Shown in pieces: positions 51,000 to 59,536 of a DNA stretch of 64,000 nt (positions are counted from its first letter, which is position 1; every line of letters begins with the position of its first letter). Source of the stretch: JANXLS01 sp037129555 (GTDB taxonomy: Bacteria; Planctomycetota; SZUA-567; H5-PLA8); assembly GCA_037129555.1 (NCBI GenBank), contig JBAXUS010000008.1:1-64000 (forward strand), read 5' to 3'. A model generated the notes under the pieces. It saw only the letters and a program-made list of their open reading frames with translations. It did no database searches and had not been told where the DNA came from. A program made the position numbers and the translations under genes.

Positions 51000-51698
51000 A
51001 TGAAACCGGACGATGAACTGTTTCAAAGACTCAAAAGTGAACTTCGCGTTGGGATGAAGCAGCAACTTGCCTCGTTGAGTTCTGAAACGCGCCGGACCAA
51101 GAGTGCTGAAATTCTCGCGCGTTTGGTCAACATGAAAGAGTACAAAAAATCAAAAACAGTCTTGGCGTACGCATCGTTCGGCACGGAAGTGGAAACCGAC
51201 GGATTGCTGCAACGTATTTTAGACGATAAAAAGCGCTTGGTACTACCCCGCTTGAATCCGTTCGACAAGACCCTCGTTCTGCATCACGTGACGGATTTGG
51301 CGAATGATCTGATACCGAATAATTACGGGATTAGGGAACCACACCCGACACTGCCTGTCGTCAACCAGAAGGACATTCAACTGGTTGCCGTGCCGGGATT
51401 GGCATTTGACGATTTAGGAAACCGGCTGGGGCGCGGGCTGGGTTGCTATGACAGGCTCATCGCGAACGCTGCCAAGAAAAATCGATTCGTCGGGCTCGCC
51501 TTTGATATTCAAATCGTGGGGGAATTGGAAATCGCCTCGGAACCCAATGACATGCCGGTTGACTATATTGTCACTGAATCCATGATCATTGATTCAGGTG
51601 AGGAGCTCGATCATTTCTACGCGGAAAATAAAGACGTTGTCGATGAAGTCGAAAGGATGCTTGAGTCCGGCGAATTAGACGAAGACGAATTCGAATAA
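51000..51698 (+). CDS. 5-formyltetrahydrofolate cyclo-ligase
   Basis: 232 residues from the ATG at 51000 (AAAGG seven bases upstream; an in-frame ATG at 50985 also possible). The ATP/folate motif LGRGLGCYDRLI (about 145) and LVAVPGLAFDDLGNRLG are diagnostic. Converts 5-formyl-THF to 5,10-methenyl-THF using ATP. The C-terminal 30 residues are acidic (VERMLESGELDEDEFE), an extra tail. 17 bases after pheT. Confidence 0.92.
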   Translation: MKPDDELFQRLKSELRVGMKQQLASLSSETRRTKSAEILARLVNMKEYKKSKTVLAYASFGTEVETDGLLQRILDDKKRLVLPRLNPFDKTLVLHHVTDLANDLIPNNYGIREPHPTLPVVNQKDIQLVAVPGLAFDDLGNRLGRGLGCYDRLIANAAKKNRFVGLAFDIQIVGELEIASEPNDMPVDYIVTESMIIDSGEELDHFYAENKDVVDEVERMLESGELDEDEFE

Positions 51699-51708
51699 CG
51701 CGTCGTAT

Positions 51709-52599
51709 TCACTTGATCGTCGCTTTTCCCGGATCGCTTTTTTCCCACGCCGTGTACCATAAATCCGCTGTCAATTTCGCTCCGAGTCGCGCTCGGGCGA
51801 GGACGAATTCTTTCGCCTTTTCAGGCTCTTTGTCGAAGCCTCCGGCCTCATCCAATTCGTAGCATTTTTCGACGTGCGTGTGCGATTCGTTGATGGTTTC
51901 TTCGATGAGAATCCAGATGCTGCGGCGTCGTCCGGCCTTTTGTTTTTCGGCGAGCATCTCGGGCGTGAAGCCGTTTTTTTCGGGATAGGAATCGAGGCGG
52001 GCGTGGATTCCTTTTTGGATCACCGTGCCATTTGCGCCGGGCTTGCCGTCGTAGTTCACGGTCGAGTGCAGCGGCATGGCGAGGTCGCCGCAGTAATGCG
52101 CGAGCCAGCCGGCGTAGACGATCGCGCGGTGTTTCGCGCCTGCTGATTCCGGATAAATGCGGACCTGCCGAAACGCGAGCGCGAGGCGTTCGTAGCCCTC
52201 CTCCAAGGCGTACGGCAGCGTCCCGCCTTTGGCCATGTCGATGTTCTTTGATGCGTAATGTTTGAGCGCGTCGAAGCGGTGGCGGGGCAGCGGCTTGCCT
52301 TCGAAATGTTCGAGGTCGATGAAATGTTCGGGCGCCTCGCTGGCTTTCAAACGCGGGGCGGTGGCGCTTTTCCATTCGTCGGGTTCGACGCACATTTCAC
52401 AGAGTTCGTCCGTCGCGTTGCGGAAGAACTCGGGCATGTCGTCGGGTAGCATTTTGACGGCTGCGGCGGTGCAGGCTTTGTGCCCGCCGCTCCACCACGC
52501 GCGGGCGGGGCGTTGGGCGAGCAGAATGCCCGTCGCTGCGAGCGATAGGGCCAGTATGGCGAAGACGAGCGGACGGCGTAAGGATGCGAGGCGTGGCAT
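51709..52599 (-). CDS. Exported zinc phospholipase C / P1-nuclease-like protein
   Basis: 296 residues from the ATG at 52599 (GGAG site). A signal peptide ends at about ARA, giving a mature N-terminus WWSGGHKACTAAAV; in this family the N-terminal Trp and nearby His bind the trinuclear zinc site. AGWLAHYCGDLAMPLH (about 160) supplies further His/Asp ligands. It would hydrolyse phosphodiesters in phospholipids or nucleic acid outside the cytoplasm; which cannot be told. Convergent with the formyl-THF gene (10-base gap). Confidence 0.82.
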   Translation of the reverse strand: MPRLASLRRPLVFAILALSLAATGILLAQRPARAWWSGGHKACTAAAVKMLPDDMPEFFRNATDELCEMCVEPDEWKSATAPRLKASEAPEHFIDLEHFEGKPLPRHRFDALKHYASKNIDMAKGGTLPYALEEGYERLALAFRQVRIYPESAGAKHRAIVYAGWLAHYCGDLAMPLHSTVNYDGKPGANGTVIQKGIHARLDSYPEKNGFTPEMLAEKQKAGRRRSIWILIEETINESHTHVEKCYELDEAGGFDKEPEKAKEFVLARARLGAKLTADLWYTAWEKSDPGKATIK

Positions 52600-52707
52600 G
52601 GCAATGCTTCTCCAGTTCGGTTGAACGGACAACCTACCACATGCCGCTGCACAGGCCAATGCAGCAGCACAATCTTTAACGCATCTTCACGCGTCCTCCA
52701 CGAAACG

Positions 52708-53367
52708 CTACGGCTTCGTGGGAGATGCAGGATTTGCCGGTGTCGCTGGGGCCGTCGGAGCAGCAGGCTTGGGCGCGGATGCGGCTGGCGCTGCAGGCTT
52801 GGCGGCCGCAGGTGCCGGCTTCGGCTTGTCGGCCGGCTTGTGATCCAGCACGGCCTGTTTCGGCGCGAGGATCAGTCCGACGCGTTTGCCTTCGCGGAAA
52901 GGAGGGCGTTCGACTTTGGCGCAATCGGCCATCTGCGTGACGACGCCTTTGAGAATCTGTTCGCCGAGGCTCTGATGCGCGATTTCGCGGCCTTTGTAAA
53001 TCATCGTGAACTGGACGCGGTGTCCTTCTTCGATGAATTCTTTGGCGTGTTCGACTTTGATCCCCAAATCGTGCGGTCCGATTTTGAAGCTCAAGCGAAC
53101 TTCTTTGAGATCGTGTGCATGGGCCTTCTTGCGGGCCTTCTGTTCTTTCTTCTGCTCGTGATAAATGTGCTTGCCGTAGTCCATGATGCGGCAGACCGGC
53201 GGCTCGGCTTTCGGTGCGACCTCGACGAGATCGAGTTCAACTTCCAGCGCTTTGGCGCGCCCTTGGTCACCGGTCATGACGCCCAGTTGATCACCTGTTG
53301 CACCAATGACGCGAACCGTCTTGGCCTTGATCTCGTGGTTGATGCGAAGTCTCTCTGTGATGGCCAT
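52708..53367 (-). CDS. infC: Translation initiation factor IF-3
   Basis: 219 residues if started at the ATG at 53367. N-domain (RINHEIKAKTVRVIGATGDQ) and C-domain (VRLSFKIGPHDLGIKVEHAK) are standard; beyond residue about 172 there is an unusual Ala/Pro/Lys-rich tail of about 45 residues. The AAAGGAG site ends one base before this ATG but seven bases before an in-frame ATC at 53361. AUU/AUC starts are the hallmark of infC autoregulation, so the true start may be that ATC (217 aa). It is separated from rpmI-rplT. Confidence 0.95.
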   Translation of the reverse strand: MAITERLRINHEIKAKTVRVIGATGDQLGVMTGDQGRAKALEVELDLVEVAPKAEPPVCRIMDYGKHIYHEQKKEQKARKKAHAHDLKEVRLSFKIGPHDLGIKVEHAKEFIEEGHRVQFTMIYKGREIAHQSLGEQILKGVVTQMADCAKVERPPFREGKRVGLILAPKQAVLDHKPADKPKPAPAAAKPAAPAASAPKPAAPTAPATPANPASPTKP

Positions 53368-53985
53368 TCTCCTTTACGACATGGGTTCTAAAATCCAGGC
53401 TCGACGCTTCAGTTCCGTTGAATACGCCGACCCTGCGACAGTGTTTAACGGCATTTGTCATTTGGTATTTGTCATTTTTGGGATCCGCACTAATTGCGAT
53501 TCTTTAAATGACACATTGCAGATGACAACTAACATACGACAATTGAACTACGCTTTCGAACATCACTGACTTTACTGCACAATCGAATCTTCGAAAGAAA
53601 GAGGGTCAATACCTCATACAAAACACCGTTTCAACCATTTCCATTCCACAACATGCACATGTGCACGGTGTCCACCCGTCACGACACACAACCTATTGTG
53701 TCCACCTACCCCCAACCCAACTCAAATCACTTCATTTCCGTTCCACAACAATCACATCGTGCTCTTCTTTGCGCCATCTGCGGTTAAATCGCCTTTAAAA
53801 CCCAACCGCCTCCCACTCATTACCCGTTCCTACACATTCACCTTGCGCATTACGAATGTGTATACATAAGGAAATTCCACAATCTGGACCCAAAGCCTCC
53901 TTATATACAACGATTTACATCCCTACTTTTCAACCAAAATCTCGAATAATCGGTGCGACCCATTTCACAGGAAGGTCCTACTCTG
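53368..53985. other. Gene-free, strand-skewed interval upstream of infC
   Basis: About 620 bases without a supportable gene. It holds a TGACAAAT-family repeat (53452-53529) and an A/C-rich stretch (about 53620-53860) with a near-exact 18-base direct repeat (CATTTCCATTCCACAACA at 53635; one change at 53733). It also contains the infC leader on the minus strand. Confidence 0.6.
53452..53529. repeat. TGACAAAT-family palindromic repeat (copy C)
   Basis: The first 26 bases (53452-53477) are the exact reverse complement of 54370-54395. The rest aligns in the same orientation with 54313 onward (GGTATTT, then GATTCGCAC-like, then TTAAATGACA). Confidence 0.8.
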
Positions 53986-54267
53986 CTATCCATTTTGTAA
54001 AGCGAAGTACACAGCGACTCCGCAAAACACAGCGAAAAAGAACCAAAGTTTAAGAACAAAACTACTTTGAATGGATTCAAAGTAATTCGCCGTTGGGCCA
54101 AACACCGCGTACTGATCTGTTTTCGTACTCGCTGTCACATCCCGTTTAAAACTATTCTTCCGTGGAAAGAAAATCTTAAAAGTCAAAAACCCCACTGCGA
54201 TGGCGGTGACCATTGCAATGAAGACATGCGCCTCCCAACTTCGCAACAAATGAAAAACAGTCCCCAT
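53986..54267 (-). CDS. Small two-helix membrane protein (93 aa)
   Basis: 93 residues from the ATG at 54267, preferred because GGAGG lies ten bases upstream (the ATG at 54276 is too close to it). Predicted helices at about 10-30 (HVFIAMVTAIAVGFLTFKIF) and 70-90 (VLKLWFFFAVFCGVAVYFAL), with a charged loop between. No family recognised. It lies between two copies of the same palindromic repeat and just downstream of thrS on the same strand. Confidence 0.65.
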   Translation of the reverse strand: MGTVFHLLRSWEAHVFIAMVTAIAVGFLTFKIFFPRKNSFKRDVTASTKTDQYAVFGPTANYFESIQSSFVLKLWFFFAVFCGVAVYFALQNG

Positions 54268-54308
54268 TGAATCCATTCCTCCAGATTCGTAACTTCAGCA
54301 TCAACCGT

Positions 54309-54395
54309 CATGTGGTATTTACCATTTTCGAGATTCGCACCAATGACGAGTCGTTAAATGACAAATCACAAATGACAAATACCAAATGACAAATG
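54309..54395. repeat. TGACAAAT-family palindromic repeat (copy D)
   Basis: GGTATTTACCATTTT to the tandem AAATGACAAAT / ACCAAATGACAAATG arm, which ends two bases before the thrS stop at 54398. Forms 26-bp inverted repeats with copy C. Confidence 0.8.
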
Positions 54396-54397
54396 CT

Positions 54398-56374
54398 TTA
54401 CGCCCGATCAAAAATCTCCGACTTCGCCTTCGCCACAAATTCGGCCAGCGACATCACGCCCAAATCTTTTCGTCCGCGTCCACGCACTGCGACGGTTCCG
54501 GCTGCGGCTTCGCGATCGCCGATGACCAGCAGGTACGGAACCTTCCCTTCTTCTGAGTCCTTTACGCGCTGCTTGATGTTTCCGGTCGGACTAATATCCG
54601 CTTCGACGCGAATATTTTCGGCCTTCAATGCGGCGACGGCGTGCCATGCGGCGGTTTGCGATGCTTCTGAAATGTTCGCGACTCGGACTTGAACAGGCGA
54701 CAACCACAGCGGGAACGCGCCGGCGAAGTGTTCGATCAAAATGCCGGTGAAACGTTCGAAGCTGCCGAACGGTGCGCGGTGGATCATCACCGGACGGTGG
54801 CGGTTGTTGTCCTGGCCGATGTATTCGAGCTTGAAGCGTTCGGGCAAATTGTAATCGAGCTGCACTGTGCCGAGCTGCCAGTTTCGGCCGATGCAATCCT
54901 TGACCATGAAGTCGAGCTTCGGGCCGTAGAATGCCGCGCCGCCCTGCACTTCAGTGTGCGGCAGATTCATCTCTTTCGCGACGCGTCGCAACGTGTCTTC
55001 AGCCTTCGTCCAATTCGCCGGATCGCCAACATACTTGTCGCTCTTTGGATCGCGCAGACTGACTTCGACGTGATAATCGTTCAAGCCGAGCGACTTGAAG
55101 ATCGTCGTGACGAGTTCGACGGTGCTGACCAATTCGGCTTCGACTTGATCGTGCGTACAGAACAAATGCGCGTCGTCTTGCGTCAAGCAGCGCACGCGCG
55201 TCATGCCGTTCAATTCGCCGGATTGCTCGTAGCGGTACACGGTCCCGAATTCGGCGAGGCGGATCGGAAGGTCGCGGTAGCTGCGTTGTTCGGCGGCATA
55301 AATCTGGCAATGATGCGGGCAGTTCATCGGTTTCAACAAGTACTCTTCGTTCGGATCGATCTCGCTCTTGATCGTCGGATACTGGCTGTCCTTGTAGTAC
55401 GGAAAATGCCCGGACATTTTGTAGAGATCGATGTGTCCAATGTGCGGTGTGAAGACCGGCGAGTAGCCGCGCTTGGTCAACTGGCCCTGCATCAAATTCT
55501 GCAACTCCGTGCGGATGATGCCGCCCTTTGGCATCCACAAAATAAGGCCCTGACCGACCAGCGGGCTCATCGTGAACAGGCCCATCTGTTTGCCGATGAC
55601 ACGGTGGTCGCGCTTCTTCGCTTCTTCGATGCGATTGAAGTGTTCGTCCATGTCCTTCTTCGTCGGGAAGGCGGTGCCGTAGATACGCTGAAGCTGCTTG
55701 TTCTTTTCGTCGCCCCGGAAATACGCTCCGGCAACGGCAGTCAATTTGAACGCGCCGATGCGGCCGGTGGACGGGACGTGCGGTCCCATGCAGAGGTCTT
55801 CGAAATCGGTGCCGACGTTTGAACCAGTGACGTAGAACGAAAGCGAATCGCCCTTGGCGCTTTTCGCGTTTTCGAGTTTGTACGGATTGCCTTCCGCTTC
55901 GATCTTTTTGAAGCCATCTTCACGGCTCATGTCGTAGCGCGTCATCGGACGATTTTCAGCGACGATCTTGGCCATCTCGGCTTCGATCTTCGGGAAGTCG
56001 TCGAGCGAGATTTTCGTGTCGAGATCGATGTCGCCATAGAAGCCGTCATCGACCGGCGGACCGTAGACGAGTTTCGTGTCCGGCCACAAACGGCAGATCG
56101 CCTCCGTCATGATGTGTTCAGCGGTGTGGCGCATGCAGTAGAGCGCGTCCGCGTCAAGCTTGCCATCGCGGCTTTTCGGCGTGATCACAGCGAACAACCC
56201 ATCGGTGTTGATTGGACGCGAAAGGTCTTGGACGGTGCCGTTGATTTTGACAGCGACAGCGTCCTGAGCCAAGCGCTTGCCGATGGATTCAGCGACTTGA
56301 AAGCCGGTGGTGCCAGCGTCAAATTCGTGAAGGGTATTGTCTGGAAAGGTCAGATTGATTTTCGAAATGGACAT
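54398..56374 (-). CDS. thrS: Threonyl-tRNA synthetase
   Basis: 658 residues, full length. TGS domain (1-65), editing domain with HTAEHIM and the conserved GPHV (about 200), class II core with LKPMNCPHHCQIY, RYEQSGELNGMTRVRCLTQD and GGAAFYGPKLDF, and the anticodon-binding domain (about 560-658). Zinc ligands Cys/His/His are present in MNCPHH and downstream. An AGAGGA site precedes the ATG. Confidence 0.97.
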   Translation of the reverse strand: MSISKINLTFPDNTLHEFDAGTTGFQVAESIGKRLAQDAVAVKINGTVQDLSRPINTDGLFAVITPKSRDGKLDADALYCMRHTAEHIMTEAICRLWPDTKLVYGPPVDDGFYGDIDLDTKISLDDFPKIEAEMAKIVAENRPMTRYDMSREDGFKKIEAEGNPYKLENAKSAKGDSLSFYVTGSNVGTDFEDLCMGPHVPSTGRIGAFKLTAVAGAYFRGDEKNKQLQRIYGTAFPTKKDMDEHFNRIEEAKKRDHRVIGKQMGLFTMSPLVGQGLILWMPKGGIIRTELQNLMQGQLTKRGYSPVFTPHIGHIDLYKMSGHFPYYKDSQYPTIKSEIDPNEEYLLKPMNCPHHCQIYAAEQRSYRDLPIRLAEFGTVYRYEQSGELNGMTRVRCLTQDDAHLFCTHDQVEAELVSTVELVTTIFKSLGLNDYHVEVSLRDPKSDKYVGDPANWTKAEDTLRRVAKEMNLPHTEVQGGAAFYGPKLDFMVKDCIGRNWQLGTVQLDYNLPERFKLEYIGQDNNRHRPVMIHRAPFGSFERFTGILIEHFAGAFPLWLSPVQVRVANISEASQTAAWHAVAALKAENIRVEADISPTGNIKQRVKDSEEGKVPYLLVIGDREAAAGTVAVRGRGRKDLGVMSLAEFVAKAKSEIFDRA

Positions 56375-57007
56375 TCGTTCCTCTTATTGTGAAATGCAAA
56401 CCCGCGCGCACTGGATGAAATGGAGGAAGCATCATGCTTCCAATTTGAGCCAACCGGAGCCAGAGAATAAACGTGGCAGACGGGGCGGGGGCGTGGAGCG
56501 GAGAGAGTGAATACCGCGCGCATTACAAGACAACAGCCAAACGTGCGCCCTCGACCGTGTTGAGCGGGAGACGCGGGGTGAAGTGCCCGGCTGGTGAAGC
56601 CGGGCTAAAACTGCCTTTCAGAGACTGCATAAGCGATTCCAAGATGAGCCAACGATTTCGCTAACAAATACTCTAATGCTCACGTACGCCCGCGCAATGG
56701 GAAAATTGTATTTCAAAAATTTCCGTCATGTTTAACGCCAGCGTTCTCTGAAACGCTGCCACCAAATTTCGCTGACGGTGGCGAATTCGAAAAACCACCG
56801 GATTCGCCAGCGCTCCAAATGTCACAATCGGTTTCAGCCAGATTTTGCCCGTTCAGATCCACAATCCACCTATCAATCTTTGGCGCTGGGTTCGACTCGT
56901 GGACTGCGTACCGTGAATATGTCATAATCAATTCGCAAAATAAAAAGAATTTGCAGTAACTTTTCGACCGCTCGCGCAAATAGTGTTTCGAAAGGAGAGT
57001 GGTCGCC
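56375..57007. other. Gene-free interval between thrS and the ECF sigma gene
   Basis: About 630 bases between divergent genes. Short frames on both strands have no ribosome sites. It contains a hairpin GCCCGGCT / AGCCGGGC (about 56583-56603, five-base loop). Promoters for thrS and for the sigma factor operon must lie here; I could not place them with confidence. Confidence 0.5.
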
Positions 57008-57604
57008 ATGCCCAATGCGGAAAACAACATAGAACTTCACGACGCCGAGATTATTCGACGAACGCAGTCCGGAGAGCAGTCCGCCTATGCGCTGTTGATC
57101 CAGCGGCACCAGACGCGCCTTCGAACGGCGCTCTCCTTTTATTTGTCTTCGCGGGATGAACTGGAAGAACGCCTCCAGGACGCGTTCGTTCAGGCGTACG
57201 TCAGCCTTGCTCAATTCGACCTTCACGAGCCCTTTTTTCCATGGCTCAAAAGTATCGCCCTCAACGGCCTCAAGATGGAATTGCGTCGCCAGGAAACTGC
57301 GCAGCGCAAAGGCGGCGATTACCTGCGCTATATACAACTGTCGAAACCGGACGGCGATTCTCACGGTGTGGTCGAGGAAGAAAAGAGCGCAGCTTTGAAA
57401 CGTTGCCTTCAGAAAATTCTACCGGATGAGGCTGGGTTGCTCACAGGGAAATATGTCGAAGGCTATTCCATCGCCGAACTCGCCGAGCGCCATTCCACAA
57501 CGGAAGGGGCGTTGAAAGTTCGCTTGCTGCGACTGCGCGATGCGTTGCGAAACTGCATTGATAAAACGCTGGCGCTCGCCCACATCGGCGGGGGAGGCGA
57601 GTGA
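57008..57604 (+). CDS. ECF-type RNA polymerase sigma factor
   Basis: 198 residues from the ATG at 57008 (AAAGGAGAG site). Sigma region 2 (YALLIQRHQTRLRTALSFYL to LQDAFVQAYVSLAQFD) and region 4 (YVEGYSIAELAERHSTTEGA) are clear. No linker domain between, as usual for ECF factors. The stop overlaps the start of the next gene (TGATG), which has the layout of a membrane anti-sigma factor. It probably directs transcription of the large secreted protein that follows. Confidence 0.9.
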   Translation: MPNAENNIELHDAEIIRRTQSGEQSAYALLIQRHQTRLRTALSFYLSSRDELEERLQDAFVQAYVSLAQFDLHEPFFPWLKSIALNGLKMELRRQETAQRKGGDYLRYIQLSKPDGDSHGVVEEEKSAALKRCLQKILPDEAGLLTGKYVEGYSIAELAERHSTTEGALKVRLLRLRDALRNCIDKTLALAHIGGGGE

Positions 57605-59526
57605 TGAACCATTTTGAAGAACTCATGTCTGACTATTTTGAAGGAGTATTAGACGAGTCAGCATTGAACGAATTGGCTTTGATCATCGAAGCCGACGATT
57701 CATTGCGCGAGCGATTTCTTCGACAATCCGAAATGAACGGCTTGTTGTACTCCAATTTTACACCGCCTGCCGCCGAGGCGGAATTGGTGCGCCGGACCAT
57801 GGTGTGCTTGCCACACATAACGGATTCACAGCAGACTGTTTCGCGTGTGATGTCGCGAATCGAGCGCCGCAGCGCTCCGAAAATATTCATTGCAGAGCCG
57901 AAACACGCGCGGCGGTATTGGATCGGCGCGCTGGCGGGGATTGCCGCGCTTTTGGCCATTGGTTTCTGGTTGCAGAATCATACGCCCTCAAAAGTGTTAG
58001 ATAATGGTTCCCTGGCCGAATTCGCCTCGATCAAAAAACTTGAATCGGCGTTCCTGCATTCGGGCGGAGTCATCATCGCTGAACCGCGCGTATTGAACTC
58101 TGGACCTGGCGTCACAATCGCCCATATTCCCGCCGCTCGAAACGGAAGCAATCAACCGTTTGAGACGCTGGTCGTCACGGTCGAGCGGGGCGGCAACGCG
58201 GAGTTTGGCTATTCCATCCCAACCATCGGCAACGCGCGTTTCATATCGACAGGTGAAGGCGTCTACGCGTTCGCACCCCTCGTCGCGTTCCCTGCTTCAA
58301 ATGCCGCGTCGTTAATTCATGTTGAACTTCAGCGCGGCGCACTGAACGTCGATTCGGATGCCCCGGGTGTCACGATTCGAATGCCGCAGGCTAACGCGGT
58401 GACACTCGGTTCAATGAACGCGCTGGAAATTCAAGCCGACGCGGGTCACGTGCGTTTGGACGTTACTGTCGGCTCGCTGCGTTTGGAGCGACTCGCGGAC
58501 GGCGCAGCCGTGACAGTAGCCGCGCGCGAATTTGCCGTCGTTCAAGCGGACGCGGAATTTGCCTCGCGCGCCGTCGGGACGCGAGATCCGGCGCTGCACC
58601 CATTCGATGACCACAGCCCTTGGAATACGCCGCTCGGTTCGGAAGCGGTTTATGCCGAACACGGCTCGACGAAGCTCGATCTCTCAAGAGGCGCGCAGCT
58701 TAATATCAAGCGATTTTCCCAGCCGATTTATACCTGTTCGCCCGGCGATCCAATGAATCAACTCACTCGCGCCAACAACAAAGAGGTTCTCGCTCGTATG
58801 CGAATTCCCGACGACGCCCAGCCGGAACCAGATTACCGAACGATGAGCCTGATCGATGAAACACACGCCTATGCGATCGAGCTAAAAGGTGTAGATCGCC
58901 CGAGTGCTGGCGTTGTTCGCGCGCTCAATAGTCGTCGGACGGACTTGCATGGCTCGGGCATTAATCTGACTCCCGCGTTGAATTTTTGCTCGTTTTCGTC
59001 TTTAGCGGGAACGATTCGAAAAGGCGAGTTGGCCGGTGGCATTCGTCACGCACTCTCCGTGCTGGTAATTCAAGAAGCGTTGAATGGAGAGGGGCCGAAC
59101 GGCCCGTTTATTTGGCCCGCCGTCGGCAATCCACCAGATATGAGATTTGAACTCGCAGGCCAAAATGGGCTCGTGCGATTGGGTTCGCTGCTGGCCATTC
59201 CTGCGGATGTGGACATTGCTCAAGCGGTGGGGGCTGTTTCTGGGCCAGTTTATGAATTCGCTCGTGCATTACAGGATTACGGCGCTTACGTGTCCGGCAC
59301 CTTCGCGGCAGGCAATAAGCCCTTCGTTTTCAACCTGGAGCCGTCGGCCGCGGAAGACGTGCCGCACGAATTTAGCGCCGCACTGTCGAAGTTGGTACCG
59401 TTGTTAAAGGTCGTCGTCAATAATGCACCGCACCGCATTGGCGGGGGTGGAGTACCGCGTCGCGGTCTTGCGCCAGTCTTCGACCGCAAGCCTATGAAGC
59501 CGGATTCTGTGAAAGATCAGTTTTAG
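57604..59526 (+). CDS. Membrane anti-sigma/FecR-type protein fused to a large exported domain
   Basis: 640 residues from the ATG at 57604. Residues 1-75 resemble the short helical anti-sigma region of PVC-type partners (DYFEGVLDESALNELALIIE). One membrane helix at about 104-122 follows, then a FecR-like beta-rich periplasmic domain (about 150-320). Residues about 330-620 form an additional exported domain containing HPFDDHSPWNTPLGS and a Gly/Pro-rich tail; I do not recognise it with certainty, though such SPWN-type domains occur in secreted proteins of unknown activity. Overlaps the sigma gene and precedes the giant secreted protein by 10 bases. Confidence 0.75.
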   Translation: MNHFEELMSDYFEGVLDESALNELALIIEADDSLRERFLRQSEMNGLLYSNFTPPAAEAELVRRTMVCLPHITDSQQTVSRVMSRIERRSAPKIFIAEPKHARRYWIGALAGIAALLAIGFWLQNHTPSKVLDNGSLAEFASIKKLESAFLHSGGVIIAEPRVLNSGPGVTIAHIPAARNGSNQPFETLVVTVERGGNAEFGYSIPTIGNARFISTGEGVYAFAPLVAFPASNAASLIHVELQRGALNVDSDAPGVTIRMPQANAVTLGSMNALEIQADAGHVRLDVTVGSLRLERLADGAAVTVAAREFAVVQADAEFASRAVGTRDPALHPFDDHSPWNTPLGSEAVYAEHGSTKLDLSRGAQLNIKRFSQPIYTCSPGDPMNQLTRANNKEVLARMRIPDDAQPEPDYRTMSLIDETHAYAIELKGVDRPSAGVVRALNSRRTDLHGSGINLTPALNFCSFSSLAGTIRKGELAGGIRHALSVLVIQEALNGEGPNGPFIWPAVGNPPDMRFELAGQNGLVRLGSLLAIPADVDIAQAVGAVSGPVYEFARALQDYGAYVSGTFAAGNKPFVFNLEPSAAEDVPHEFSAALSKLVPLLKVVVNNAPHRIGGGGVPRRGLAPVFDRKPMKPDSVKDQF

Positions 59527-59536
59527 GAGCACGATC

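Noticed and set aside
53580..53760. CRISPR-like array suspected from repeated CATTTCC and GTGTCCACC units
   Set aside because: Only two imperfect copies, irregular spacing and no cas genes.
56473..56664. 63-codon frame in the thrS-sigma interval
   Set aside because: No ribosome site; covers a hairpin repeat.
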